Shown piece by piece: positions 12,301 through 23,350 of a DNA stretch of 64,000 nt. Origin of the DNA: Colius striatus (Eukaryota > Chordata > Aves > Coliiformes > Coliidae); contig NC_084763.1 in the NCBI RefSeq assembly GCF_028858725.1, forward strand, positions 9,920,001 to 9,984,000. Reading direction: 5' to 3'. The notes below the pieces were generated by a model, which had not been told where the DNA came from, ran no database searches, and saw only the letters and a list, made by a program, of their open reading frames with translations. Position numbers and translations under genes: made by a program. Positions within the stretch are counted from its first letter, which is position 1, and each line of letters opens with the position of its first letter.

Positions 12301-14616
12301 GTGCAATTCTATTAAATTTATTATTTAAATAGTGGATGTGCTAATTGTAAAAAAGGTGGCTTTAGTGTTAAGTACTTAATTCCAGTTTAACAGTGTCCTC
12401 AGTCTTCACAGTGCAACTTCTTACCCTTTAAGAGTGCACAGCAACGTACGAAATACATGAGAGAACAATAATCAAGTTTTGGATTTACACAAAACTCATA
12501 TACTTTTTCCCCCTCCTCCCTCAATTTTTGCAGTTATCTTCTCTTATGGAGAAACTTTCTTGTTCCATACCCTAAATGAAAAAAAAAAAGGAAGAGATTA
12601 AGGTATGTACTCTCTCCAAATAATGTGTGTCAATTTACTTCTAAAGACACTGGACATCAGTGATTGCCTTTTCCTATTGCAGAAGACACTATTGGCTGAT
12701 ATTAGAACTATGCACTCAACTTCTCAGCATGGATAGATTCTGCAGCAATGGTGTTGAACTTCAGAATATCCCACCATAACAGACAAGAGTTTCATATGAA
12801 ACTCACAGTGTAGTTTGTGTGCTCTTGTAACTTGCTGAATGCATTCAAGACTTTTCTGAGGCAAATAAATGCAGTGTTTTGGCATTAGGTTTCTTGGATG
12901 CTTTCACTACAAAGCAAGGATCAGCAATTAAAGATTTAATACTGATGTTCAAATAATCTGACTTCAAGACTGACTTCTGACTAAGAAGATGCTTCAGTCT
13001 GTTTCCAACCTTGCAAATATAGGGAAATGGAGTCCTCTATGAGAGTATTTCCTGACTGAATATCCAAATTAGCTTGCCAGCTTGGTTCTTTTACAGAAAG
13101 AACTTTGATCTTTTAGGTGCTTCTTGTCTGTACTGACCCTTTTCAATTTACAACTTTACAGGCTTTCCCACGAATGCACAAAAGCATATTTGTTATTGAA
13201 CCTACTTGATGCAATTTCCCCCTCCTTTCTTTTCCCCCATTTTCCTCCAAAACAGCAAGAAGTTTCTACTCCATAAAGTTCTTAAAAATCATCTCTATGC
13301 ATTTGTGTTGTATCAAATGATAACATTTTGGCTGAGGCAGACCTGCAGCTTAAAGAAAAGAACCTTTGCCTTCCCCCCCCCCGCCCCTTCTTGTCTACAT
13401 ACACATTCACTATTGTTTCACAAGCCAGCCAACATCCTTGCAGTTCAAACCAAGGACCATTAGTCTCCAAGACAGCAGTGAAAAAAAGTGGTTGTAACAG
13501 TCACTTGTGTAGCTTGTCCCTGTGTACCAACCTTTGTGTACGCTGCTTTTGGGCATCTCCCACACTTCCTCTTCCACCTCACATCTCATGTCTCTGCGTT
13601 TTGAAGGTGGCTTGCCTATTCTTTTCTTCTTTGGTTTAAGCAAAGCTGGGCACCCTAAACAGCAAGACACAATTGGTGTTTTTTCTCCAAAGCATAGTTT
13701 TAAGGCAATTTTAAGCTTGAATTTCCCCAGCTAGGTCTGTAATGTTCCTCCTCCTCCCTTCCCTCTATGTGCCTATTTTAGTGGCAGATAAAACTGACAC
13801 TACATGCATTCAGCAACAGTCTGGGAGGTCTACAATACATAATCACAGTTTAACTATAATTCTGGATGTATTGTATTTGGGTCATGACTCAGATAAGTTA
13901 ATGGGGCAAAAAAGGAACCAGTGAGGGATAGTTCTGCTCTAGGGACAATTCTTTTCAAGTGTTCAAGATGTAACACCTAGGCCAAACATCCTCAGTACAC
14001 TGTACCATCTATGACTCAGAGATAGAAGAGACATACTGAAAGCTAAAGGCAGCCAAGTTATTTTAGAGTTATTACTTTTTTGGATATTATTTTTAAGAAT
14101 AATGCTGCTAAAATAAATTTTTAAAAAATCAATCATTTTTATAGAGCAACCTAGCATAAAACACCCCACAACATCCTGAAGTCTATGGAAAGAAAGCATA
14201 GAAAGTCTCAAATGCTAGAGGCAAATCCCAAACCCTGACATGCTCAAGTAGAAAAGCAATGCAGAGACATAAGTCTAAGGAATACATTCTAAATAGGTTT
14301 TTTTGGCTCTTGATACAGGAAACCTGAAATATATTATCAGAATGAAGCAAGTCAGTGTGTTCTGAAGATACACATTCTGTTATTTTAAAGACTGATACTG
14401 TGTTAGTTGAGAGCTGTGACTCAGTACAGTAGTAATGCTCAGACTACAGCAAGTTCTGCAGTAGCTCCAACAGTAAGAAAGACCCTGGAAGAGCATCTAG
14501 AAACAGTTCCAAGTAGACCTTAGCTGTAGAGAAAAAAGCCCTTCTGCTTCCAGAGGAAATAAAAAGATGGAAGCAATCTAACCTTTTTCCAGAGGAAATA
14601 AAAAGATGGAAGCAAT
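12300..14616 (-). other. Presumed BUC 3' UTR
   Basis: AT-rich sequence follows the BUC stop, with no other gene evident. A minus-strand AATAAA (plus TTTATT at 12317-12322) is one candidate end, which would give a 3' UTR of about 2.3 kb. I could not choose between this and other weak signals. A C-run with one interruption lies at about 13373-13386. Confidence 0.35.
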
Positions 14617-14625
14617 CTAACCTTT
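14548..14625. repeat. Tandem duplication, 2 x 39 bp, across the BUC stop codon
   Basis: The 39-base unit starting ttccagaggaaataaaaaga and ending caatctaaccttt occurs twice, head to tail and without visible mismatch (14548-14586 and 14587-14625). The copy nearer the gene contains the predicted BUC stop codon (TAG at 14619-14617). The other copy lies in the 3' UTR. Perfect identity suggests a recent event. Confidence 0.9.
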
Positions 14626-14938
14626 TACTTCATTAGAATAACTTTGACTTTTCTTCACTTTTTCCTTATCCACATCAAGATGATTTGCACTCAGATATCC
14701 TTTAGTAGCAGCAGGCAACTGTTGGTTTATGTTAGTTTCTGAACACTGGCCTACGTAGCCATCGCACATGACTTCCTGTATGTTCTACTCAAGATCAGGA
14801 ACAACCAGCACATATGCACTTAAAGGGAAGCATCATCTCAGTAAAGTTTACTACAGTTTTCATCAGTAACAACCTGGCATAAATAAAGGCTTTGCTTGGC
14901 CACATCAAAGCATTTGATATTCTGATCTTCCATGGTAC
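14617..14938 (-). CDS. BUC: BUC coding exons 4 and 5, tentative 3' end
   Basis: Exon 4 (14938-14874) follows a T-rich acceptor and reads TMEDQNIKCFDVAKQSLYLC. Exon 5 (14784-14617) follows gagtag and reads NIQEVMCDGYVGQ through NHLDVDKEKVKKSQSYSNEV to a TAG stop. The intron between them would be only 89 nt with a weak donor (CAG followed by GTTGTT). Without that splice, exon 4 would run about 9 more codons to a stop. Phase and codon-like composition support the spliced version, but only transcript data can settle it. Confidence 0.55.
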
Positions 14939-17900
14939 CTTTAAAAAAAATAGCTATAATACATCCTTGCATTTTATATCCTTCACAAACATGTGAATAG
15001 CTTTACATACCACCTGACAAGCATTTAATTAGTATTAGAACAATGGGAATTACTTTTATTATCTTGAAATCTCATCCATGTGCCATAAGCTTTCTGTTTT
15101 GTATCCTTTTTCAAGTGTTGCTAAAGAACAGAAAGATATCAAGGAAATAAGTTGTACCTTGTTCTTTGCTCTTGGCTGGAGGTGAGAGACTTCCATGCAT
15201 TTGGCTGGTAAATTTAGGTTTGGCACCGCTTCTAATCCAACACTCTTCTGGTAGTATCCCAATGTTCTCCCTTAACAGCCTTCCTAGTAAAAAAAAAAGA
15301 TGATTTAAGGTCAGTGTTTAGTTTTGCTAATGTTAATATACTGATTGATCCACAGGTCAAATGGAAGCTTCGCATTCTAATTTTAAGAGTTTGCTAAAAT
15401 AAAACCATAGCTTTCTGGAGACTGCAGATGGCAAAAGATACAAGCTGCTTTAAGTCTACAGATTTGATAGAAAGAAAATAAAGGTAAAGACCACTAAGGC
15501 TGTTATTAGAAACAGATCACCCTGGTTTAGATGCCTTTCACAATACAAGACTCAAATAAACAGCAGCCACTTACTGAAGTGCCCATGTAACCAGTTATAG
15601 ACCCTGACTGATAACTCTCATTCTCAGTTCAGATGAATCCAATTTCTACTAATATTTGCCTTTGAGTAATAAAGTGTACTTTTCCAGATCAAATGTAATG
15701 GTTTCACAGTAATTTTATTAAAACAGAGCAAAAGCTTTTGTTGCTAACAGTAAGAGAGCAGCAGCTGCAATGAAATTAATGGTTTGAGTCCTCATCTGCA
15801 GCAAAAGTTACAATCTGGTGGCTGTACCATGTGTAATAAACTTAATCCTGTTTAATGCACCCAACAGGTCTGTGACAAGAGGGTTGGAACATTTGCATAA
15901 GTTTAAATCCTGACTTTGCAAGATAAACAGTGGTAAATGTGTAGTTCAAGCCACCGTAGGCTTTTCCAATGAATCAATTGCCACTATTGTCAGAAAGAAA
16001 AGCGTATCAATCCAACTGAAAGGAGGGTTTCTGCAAAATTCTGTTGGTTATGGAGATGCAGAATCCTCACGCAATAGGTAAAAAAACTGCAGCAAACCCC
16101 CTTTACCTCCAAAAAAAAAAAAAGTTCTACAGTACTTCTGGCTCTAAGCCACACCTGAAGGTACAACACTCTCCAATCTTCCCACTGGTTCCAGCTACAA
16201 ACTTGCAACTGCAGTTACACGTTTGTAGTGTGTTCTACTGAGCACGACTTAAACATCAGCGACTAGCTTACCTCCCAAGAACTTCCTTAGCGGTCGTTGG
16301 TGTTCAAGTCCTTCTCTTCTTGCCATAGGTCTCTTTCTTTCACAATACCCATAGTCACTGTATACAACTCCTTCTTTCTCCTTTGGCTTGTAAACTACAC
16401 CAATGTTTTCACCAAGCCCACTCCTAGCTTTTATTTTCTCTTGAGCAGGCCAGCTAATTAATTGAGCCGGGATAACATTTCTAGGTGGTTTCCAAAGCAC
16501 CCTCTGGCCAACCTGGTAGAAACTTCCTTTAGTGGGTGTCAAGGTTCCATATGGAGTGGCTTCTTGAATGAAATATTCAATTTCATCCATGTCATCATCA
16601 TCATCCTCCTCCTCCTCCTCCTCATCATCATCTTCATCCTCCTCTTCTCCCCTCACAGAGCATTCTCCTGAGTCTTCAACTTCTGATAAACTCTTAGCTG
16701 CTTTTTCCTTCAGAGAATGGATTTTTTTGTGACTAGAAGATCTAGGAAAGGCTGCCAGCTTTTTACTTCTGCTGGAAGCCTCTTTAGTCTTCATGGCTGA
16801 AGAGTTTTTGACAGCTTGGTCATTCAAGGTGTTCACATGCTCCCTTCCAATCACTTCACCTTCATTAAGGGTCCCACCACTTTTAATTTGCTCTTTCTCT
16901 AAGGCCTCTGTACTTTTCTGGAAAGTATACGTGCTCTTCTGAAGCACATAGTCAGGGACAAAATAAGACACTGGAGCATTATCAATTGATGAGCCTTCCT
17001 CTCTAGAAGACATGTCATCAGAAGAAAGACTGAGTACACTCTGATGTTTCCTTTGTGGCAGACAAACATTGTACTGGTAGTTTGTGTCCATACTGTCCAA
17101 GCAAGCCAGCCAACTGTCAGAGGGAACGTACTTCTCAATTGATTCGTCACACCAAATACTTTTGTCCGTTTGACTCTCATTCATTGTGCTGTGGTTTAGG
17201 TTCTGCTTTTTCTGCTGAAGAGTCAAGTTGCTCATTACCTCCATACTAGATGGAAGTAGTCCTGCTTGTTGACTAGAGCTGGGCTCTTCTTGAGAGGTTT
17301 TTAAGCCTGTAGATTTTTTGGAGCTAGGTTTCTTAACTACCACATCCTGTCTCACCACTGTCTTATCTACACTAACAGATCTTGCCAGCTCTGAGACTTG
17401 CACTGCCATGGTTTCACCCGGGGGAGATTTCACCTGCTGACCTGTATTTCCCTGCTTTTCTGCATCCAGCTTCATTTCATTATTTTGGACCTCTCTTTCT
17501 TGTGCAGTCTCAACACATTGTTTTGAGGAGAGAACAGCTTTTCTCTCATCTATGGGAGCTCCTGGCACCATTTTCTCCCCTTCACGAGAGCCATATATCA
17601 TTCCTTCACACGAGCTAACAGAAAACAAGTCACGCTGCACCATATTATCTGGGACTGGTTTACCACTCGCCACATCATACAGAGGGATCGTTTCTTTGAA
17701 GGACTTCCACAGCTGAATGGCTGGAGAGCCATTTCCATATTCTATCCTCACTTCTTCCTTTTCAAAGGCATAGCTTCCAGTAGGAAGATTTCTATACTGT
17801 GTAGAGCTGCAAGGGCTCTTGTTATGAAACTCTCTGTCTACTGCAATGGAAGATCCAGATGAATCTTGTTTCTCTGAAGTACTTTCAGTCTCTGTACCTA

Positions 17901-19082
17901 CGCCAGAAGAAACACAGGCCTTATTTCCTACATCACAACCTTTCGTTCCTGTATGGCCATCTTGATGCTTTTTTTGCTTGTTTTCAGGCTGTCTAGGATC
18001 AGTCTGTGTTTCTTTTGTCTCCATTTTTTTCCCAGGGGTACCATAGTGCCTAAATCTTGTCGCATGATAAAACATAGGGGAGGGTGAGGGAGCATTAAAA
18101 TAAGGCCTTCTGTGAATTCTTGCATGCACTGGATGCTGTGGAACAAAAAATCCAGGGTAGTCATGGAGCGCAACAGGATAAAGTGGAAGATACGGATTTC
18201 CACTTCTGAAGCCTAGACATTGGGAACAACAACAAAAAGTAGTACATATCAGTACATATTCTTTCTGAAAGAAGTCATTCTGGTTAACATTTGCTTGCAC
18301 ACACGGGGACAACTACAAGATGAGACACTTAAGTAAAAACTCCACCTGTCAATGCTTGGAAGCAAATCTGATGCAAAAAAAACATGGAAAAGCTTCCCTG
18401 GACAGCTACACTTCAACCAAAAGTCATTTTTTTTTTTCCTTAGAGAATACAACAATTGGCTTCCTGTACTTTTTTTGTTGTTCTTATTTTATGACTATAA
18501 CATTGTCTTTGTAAAAGACAGCTCCAGATAGAAGTTAACATAGGTATACCATTTACAAGATGTACTTCATATTGCTGTTTCTGTATGGATTTTGAAGTTT
18601 ATATTTATCCATATCTATAATGTGTGCAGGTATGTAACCCCTATATACACACACATAAGATAGCTGCTGGACATATTCTAGAGCTCTGTAGCTGTAGGAC
18701 AACTACTACTAAATATTTTTTGCTCAGTTCCCACTTTCCAGAAACAGATGCTTTCTAGCACATGGGCTACATATTTAACTAACACTTCATAAATCAGAGC
18801 TTTGGCAAGTAAAACGTTAACATTAATTCTACCTGGAGCTCTCAAGAAACTTAACACAAACACACGTTCATTTCTTCTACTCTATCAGTAAGTTACTAAG
18901 CAAAGCTACCACAGACTGCTCTCATTTGCCTTACCTGCAGCAGGCACACAGTATGGACTGTACACATGACTGAGGTACCATGGATTTGGAAAAGGCTGTT
19001 GTTCTGATGGCTGCGCATAAAAAAAGGGTCTGGGGTGGTTTGTGGAATATGATCCACTTTCTGAATTTGAGGCAGTATTCAT
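14617..19082 (-). CDS. BUC: Bucky ball / Velo1 homologue, apparently intact, five coding exons
   Basis: Bucky ball (zebrafish) and Velo1 (Xenopus) are oocyte proteins that self-assemble through an N-terminal prion-like region and organise the Balbiani body and germ plasm. Exons read on the minus strand: 19082-18935, 18212-16272, 15283-15158, 14938-14874 and 14784-14617. All are GT-AG, all phases match, and they give 815 codons plus TAG. Residues 17-105 carry the family signature (BUVE motif): HPRPFFYAQPSEQQPFPNPW, then YPGFFVPQHP and RRPYF, then TKETQTDP, rich in Pro, Tyr, Phe and Gln with few charges. An acidic run lies at about 571-597. A conserved-looking aromatic and basic block follows (GSFYQVGQRVLWKPPRNVI, VVYSDYGYCERKRP). 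The start ATG lies 14 nt inside an exon with acceptor ctgtttcag, so a 5' UTR exon must lie further upstream. The middle of the protein is Ser/Lys/Glu-rich and fast evolving. The N terminus makes family membership firm; the last two exons are less certain. Confidence 0.85.
15158..15283 (-). CDS. BUC: BUC coding exon 3
   Basis: The acceptor sits after a pyrimidine run (ctttttttttttactag) and the donor is CAAG followed by GTACAA. Phase 1 entry and exit both fit the neighbouring exons. The peptide begins GRLLRENIGILPEECWIRSG and continues with a Pro/Lys/Ser segment (SPPAKSKEQ). This exon was found by extending the gene past the strong donor at 16271; I do not remember this part of other family members well enough to claim similarity. 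Confidence 0.7.
16272..18212 (-). CDS. BUC: BUC main exon (coding exon 2)
   Basis: This 1,941-nt exon (646 whole codons plus split codons at both ends) holds most of the protein. The acceptor is ccaatgtctag and completes a Gly codon with the last G of exon 1. The donor is TTGGGAG followed by GTAAGC. If the donor were ignored, translation would run only a few more residues to a TAA near 16249, so an intron-retained short form is possible. The exon contains the second half of the BUVE motif, the acidic tract (about 16570-16650, coded by Asp/Glu codons that read as tcatcc/tcctcc repeats on the plus strand) and the Tyr/Arg-rich block before the donor. Confidence 0.85.
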
Positions 19083-19096
19083 TTTCTTTTTAAATG

Positions 19097-21900
19097 CTGA
19101 AACAGATAAATGGCTGGAATTAATCACATTAAGAACTGCATGACCAAATGATTTTAATGCTCTGTCAGAATTCAGCAGGTATTCCTCTCCCAGTCCAATG
19201 AAACCAGGTCTTTCCAGAAGAAAATTACTGTCTTCTGACCAGAAAGGGGAAAGTTTACACTACTATCAAGGTCAAAGATCCCAGTTTCCCTTTGCTAAGT
19301 AAGCTTGCATACGTGTCTCAATATTATTACTTCAACCGAATCTTACAGCACATTTTAAAGCTGCAGGACCAGTAACTTATATGAATGTGTAAAATTAAGT
19401 TAAAGTAGTACTCCAGTCAACTAAAAACTAGCCTTCAATTAGCCTTGAGTAAGAGGCCGTAAAACAACAACAAAAGAACCATAGAGGGCTTCACACAATC
19501 AGAAGTACTATTCTTCATGGAGAAAACACTTCTTAATCCCAACACATATCTTTCATTTGAGCTTACAGCAAGAGCTCTGTTAAATCAGGATTTGTACTTT
19601 ATATTTAAGAACAATAATAACTAGTATAATAAACCAACTATTTCTTTGACATTCTTCTTATGCTTAAGCTAAATGATATCTAATGAAAAAAGAGCAAAGT
19701 TCATGCCTAAGCTCATGTTCAAAGCCATACCAAATTCAGAAGACAAAAACCTCCCTCCCCCATTTACACACTTCCTCAGTTAACTAATACACTACATTTA
19801 TTCCATTAGAGCCCAACAAGACATAGAAACTCTTGTCACACATAGGCTATAAGACAAGATTAAATAAATCAGAGAACACAGAAGATAGAGGGAATACACA
19901 GGGAAAAGAAAAAGAGACAGCAGTTCAAGTCTTCAGAGAACTTAAGCACTTCAAAATTACAGAAAAAAAGAGATTAATTCAAGACCTGTTACAAACTGGC
20001 ATCCACTTCAATCTAAAGTTAAGAGCTTTCAAGAACACTGGAGCCCTCTTCAGTTTTCATCTAGAACAGCCTGTCCAGCTCTAGTAAGCACCAAAAAGCC
20101 TACAGCTTCCCTTCACTCTCTTCAGCCAAAGCTCCCAAAACTACTTCAACCTTTAAGAGAAAGGAATATAGAGAAGAAATAAAAAGAAAAAATGAGAAAT
20201 AAACCCTAGAAAAAACACAAAGCTATTCCTGCCCTCTTAGAGCCCCTCAAAACTAAGATCCATGCTGCTGCTTACAGCCCAGCAGGAAACTACCCAACAC
20301 CTCATCTCACCCTCTTTATGGGAGGCAGCTGCTACTTGTCCACTCCCCCTTCCACCTGAGGCTCATTTAATGGTGACACGGGGCCCTTTTCAATGAGGAC
20401 ATTGGAGAGAGATGCAAAACATGAGGAAAGGAGTTGTCCTAAACATCTTAAGCTAACATACAGAAACCTAACAGTCTCATTCTCCAGGCATTTAAGCTGC
20501 ATTCTTAAGTGAATCTAGCATTTCCATTTTGTAACATTGGAACTTATATTAAAAAGGAAAAGGAAATTACTCCCAATTTCCTGCTTAAAGCTACCGCTAG
20601 AGACACTTATGTAAGGGGGAAAAAAAAAAAAAATTAAAAAAACCAAAGCTCACTGTTGTTTCTGAAGTTTACCAGTTTTCCAGTGCTGAGTAAATGGAGT
20701 AATGCTCTTCCATCCTAACCTGACTAAGTGGATAGATAAACACAATCATAGAATGGTAGGGGTTGGAAGGGATCTTTAGAGATCATCTAGTGCAACCCTC
20801 CTGCAGAAGCAGGTTCACCTAGATCAGGTCTCACAGGAATACATCCAGGTGGGGCTTGAAGACCTCCAAGGAAGGAGCCTCCACAGCCCCTCTGGGCAGC
20901 CTGTGCCAGGCCTCCCTCACAGTGAAATAGTTTTTTCTTATGTTTAAATGGAACTTTTTGTGTTCCAGCTTCATCCCACTACCCCTTGTCCTGTTACTAT
21001 CTACTATAGAAATAAGGGCTGTCCCAATCTCCTGACACTCACTCTTTAGATATTTGTAAATATTAATGAGATCCCCCCTCAGTCTCCTCTTCTCCAGCCT
21101 AAACAGCCTCAGTTATCGCAGCCTTTCCTCGTATGAAAGATGCTCCACTCCCCTGATCATCTTGGTGGCCCTGTGCTGGACTCTCTCCAGCAGTTCCCTG
21201 TCCCTGTTGAGCTGAGGAGCCCAGAACTGGACACAGGACTCCAGATGAGGCCTCAATATTCTTTCCGTATGGAAAAGTGCTTATTTCAGTACCATGTGCA
21301 ATGGAAATGTATTAAATGGGAGGTTATAACTTGGCTCTGTGCTGGCTCTTTGCAGGAGCTGAACATCTGAGCAGCCCTTTTGCGATGGTGTGTCTCCGTA
21401 TGACAGATCACCAATGCTGGGAGAGACGGTGAGAGAAGGAAGCACAAGCAATGCACCGAGCAAGTAAAATGGGCAATGAGAAAAAAGCAGAGAGGTTTCA
21501 ATGTTTAGAGACTGGTTACATTTCTAGGTTGGGCAATTCCTGTAATTTCTGGTGGGTTTTTTTTCCTTCCACAGGGTTCAGATTCAGCTCGCCCTTTGCG
21601 CCAAGACCCTAGGGAAGGGTTGCTGATGCCATTCCTCACGGGCCTGCCCAGCCACAGCTTGTCCTTTCCACTGACGGCAGCTCTCGCGCAGTGTGCAGGG
21701 CACTTGTGGGACTTGTCTGGGACGTTTTAAATCCCCAGCTCCAGATTAAGCTTTCACCTTTTTAAAGTCAAGTTCCTGGCATTTCTCTTGGCGGATGGAC
21801 TCAAAGAGAAATTTTAAATTAAATAAAACAAACCAACCCAGCCCTCCCCAGGTTTTATAAAGGTGCCTGTCCTGAGGATTTTCCTTTCCCAGGGACCAGA
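19097..21900. other. Upstream flank of BUC, no gene seen except a CR1 copy
   Basis: This AT-rich DNA lies between the first coding exon of BUC and the GC-rich KBTBD2 promoter. A BUC 5' UTR exon and promoter should lie here or in the CpG island, because coding exon 1 begins with a splice acceptor, but I could not locate them. The only recognisable element is the CR1 copy at 20743-21254. Confidence 0.5.
20743..21254 (-). repeat. CR1 LINE, 5'-truncated
   Basis: On the plus strand this is the reverse complement of a CR1 3' end: it begins atcatagaatggtaggggtt and continues through gggcagcctgtgccaggcct and the ORF2 C-terminal region (agtctcctcttctccagcct; ccagatgaggcct). About 510 bases are present. 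It includes the end of the reverse-transcriptase ORF but not the polymerase core. Several small changes interrupt the frame. Confidence 0.9.
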
Positions 21901-23350
21901 CTTCGGGCTGCTCTCCCTCACTGCCACATCCTGCCCGCGGCGGCCTCAAGGCCCCACAGCCCTCAGCCGCCGTTCCCTCAAGGGGCAGGCAAACCCAGGC
22001 GCCTGCCTTTGCCAGAGAACGTTCTAGCTGCGCAGTACCCGGTCCCACAAGGGAGAGCCGGTGGCGGGGGCGAGGGCCCGAGCCGGACCGAGCTGAGCCG
22101 CGCTCTGGCCGCCCCTCAGCCGCGCACAAGCCCCTCAGCGCACCGAGCTGCAGCGAGCCGCTCTTCCCAGCAGGGGGCGCTGCGCGCACCCGCGCGCCTG
22201 GCGCCGGCTCCGGCCCCGTGTGCGCCTGCGCCGTCGGAAGCGCCGGAGCGGGAGATCCCCGGGCGCGCGGCCAGGCCGATTCCCTTCCCCCCCCCGCCCC
22301 GGGCGCGTCGCGCCGCCGTGAGCATGCGCGGCGAGGCCGGTTCCTCCCCCCGCCCGTGGCGCCGCTGCGAGCATGCGCGGCAGGGTAGGTACCCCCCCCC
22401 CTTCCCCACGCGCGTGGCGCCGCTGCGAGCATGCGCAGCAGGGCCGGGCAGGCGCGGCCGCGCGCGCCGCAGCGTAACGGCCGCCGAGCGGCGGCGGCGG
22501 GGTGAGAGTGAGGAGGCGGAGGGCATCGCGCTTGCGCGCCTCGAGGCCGCCGCCTCCGCAGCCCAGGCCAGACCGGATCCTCCTCCTCCCCCGCTTTCCC
22601 GGCCCCCTCGCCCCTGGCCGCCCGCGGTCGGGGCGCTGAGGCAGAAGAGGAAGCGGCGGTCAGAGGTTTGTTCGGGGATGGGAGGGAGATGGGGGCGGCC
22701 GCTCTCCCGTCCCGCCGTGTCGTGAGGCGGCGGCCGCCTTCGCCTGGTGCGGCCGTTGCTCGCCTCGCCGCGGGGGGCCGCAGCGGGGGGCAGGTAGGCC
22801 GCCCCTCGCCGGGAGGGCTCCTGGGCCCCGGCGGCGTGGCCGGCCGGACGCTCTGCGGCAGCCTGTGCTCCCCCCCTGCCTGGGTGCGGCTCCCGCCCGC
22901 CCCTTCCGTGACCCGCGGCCACTCCCGCCCGCCCGGCGGCTGCATCTCCTGGGCCCGCTGGACAGCGGCGGCGGCGCCCCGAGCAAGAAGGCGGCTGGGG
23001 CCGGCTGCTGCCGCGGCGGAGCTCGGGAGAGCCGCGGGGAGGAGAGGAAGAGGGCAGCGCGCCGGGTGCTGAGCCGAGCGGGCGGCAACTCGCCGAGCAG
23101 GAAGGTGCCTCTGTCCTTAGGGCTGAAGGGAGCTCGGGGAAGCAGGAGAGGGATTGAAGCAACAGAGAGACGGGACGGCACACCCGGCTGTCGAAGAGGA
23201 AAACAAGATGTGTTTCCTGCTGTAGTAGCGCGTCGCTGCGCCCGGCAAGCGGGAGGGGACGATCGCCTCGGGCCGGTAATGGGGCGGGCTGTAGTGTATC
23301 CAGCGTTTAGCGCTCCTCTTCAGCCGAGCGGAGTGGGACGTTTGCAGCTT
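21900..23350 (+). promoter_or_regulatory. CpG island, KBTBD2 promoter and non-coding first exon
   Basis: The island is about 1.4 kb of CpG-dense sequence and the only one between BUC and the KBTBD2 coding exons. KBTBD2 coding exon 1 begins with an acceptor (29575/29576), so a non-coding first exon must lie upstream. A good donor, GGGGCAG followed by GTAGGC, lies at 22793/22794 and is my best candidate. CAGAG followed by GTTTGT near 22667 is an alternative. The long open frames on both strands are by-products of GC content. Confidence 0.7.
22306..22446. promoter_or_regulatory. Three copies of a GCATGCGC block (NRF-1-like) in the CpG island
   Basis: Three imperfect copies of ggcgccgctgcgagcatgcg followed by cggcag or cagcag lie in direct orientation. 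Their GCATGCGC cores are at 22322-22329, 22371-22378 and 22429-22436 (spacing 49 and 58), separated by C-rich stretches. The core matches half of the NRF-1 consensus (YGCGCAYGCGCR) found in many housekeeping CpG-island promoters. NRF-1 binding is inferred. Confidence 0.6.

Noticed and set aside
16249-16271. The stop near 16249 as the end of BUC
   Set aside because: A consensus donor (GGAG followed by GTAAGC) precedes it, and a phase-matched exon with a strong acceptor follows at 15283, so the frame past 16272 is more likely intronic.
21746-23183. Long minus-strand open frames (399 and 355 codons) and several plus-strand frames in the 22-23 kb region
   Set aside because: They lie in a CpG island, consist of Arg/Ala/Pro/Gly-rich text in all frames, and have no family similarity. 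Lack of stops follows from GC content.
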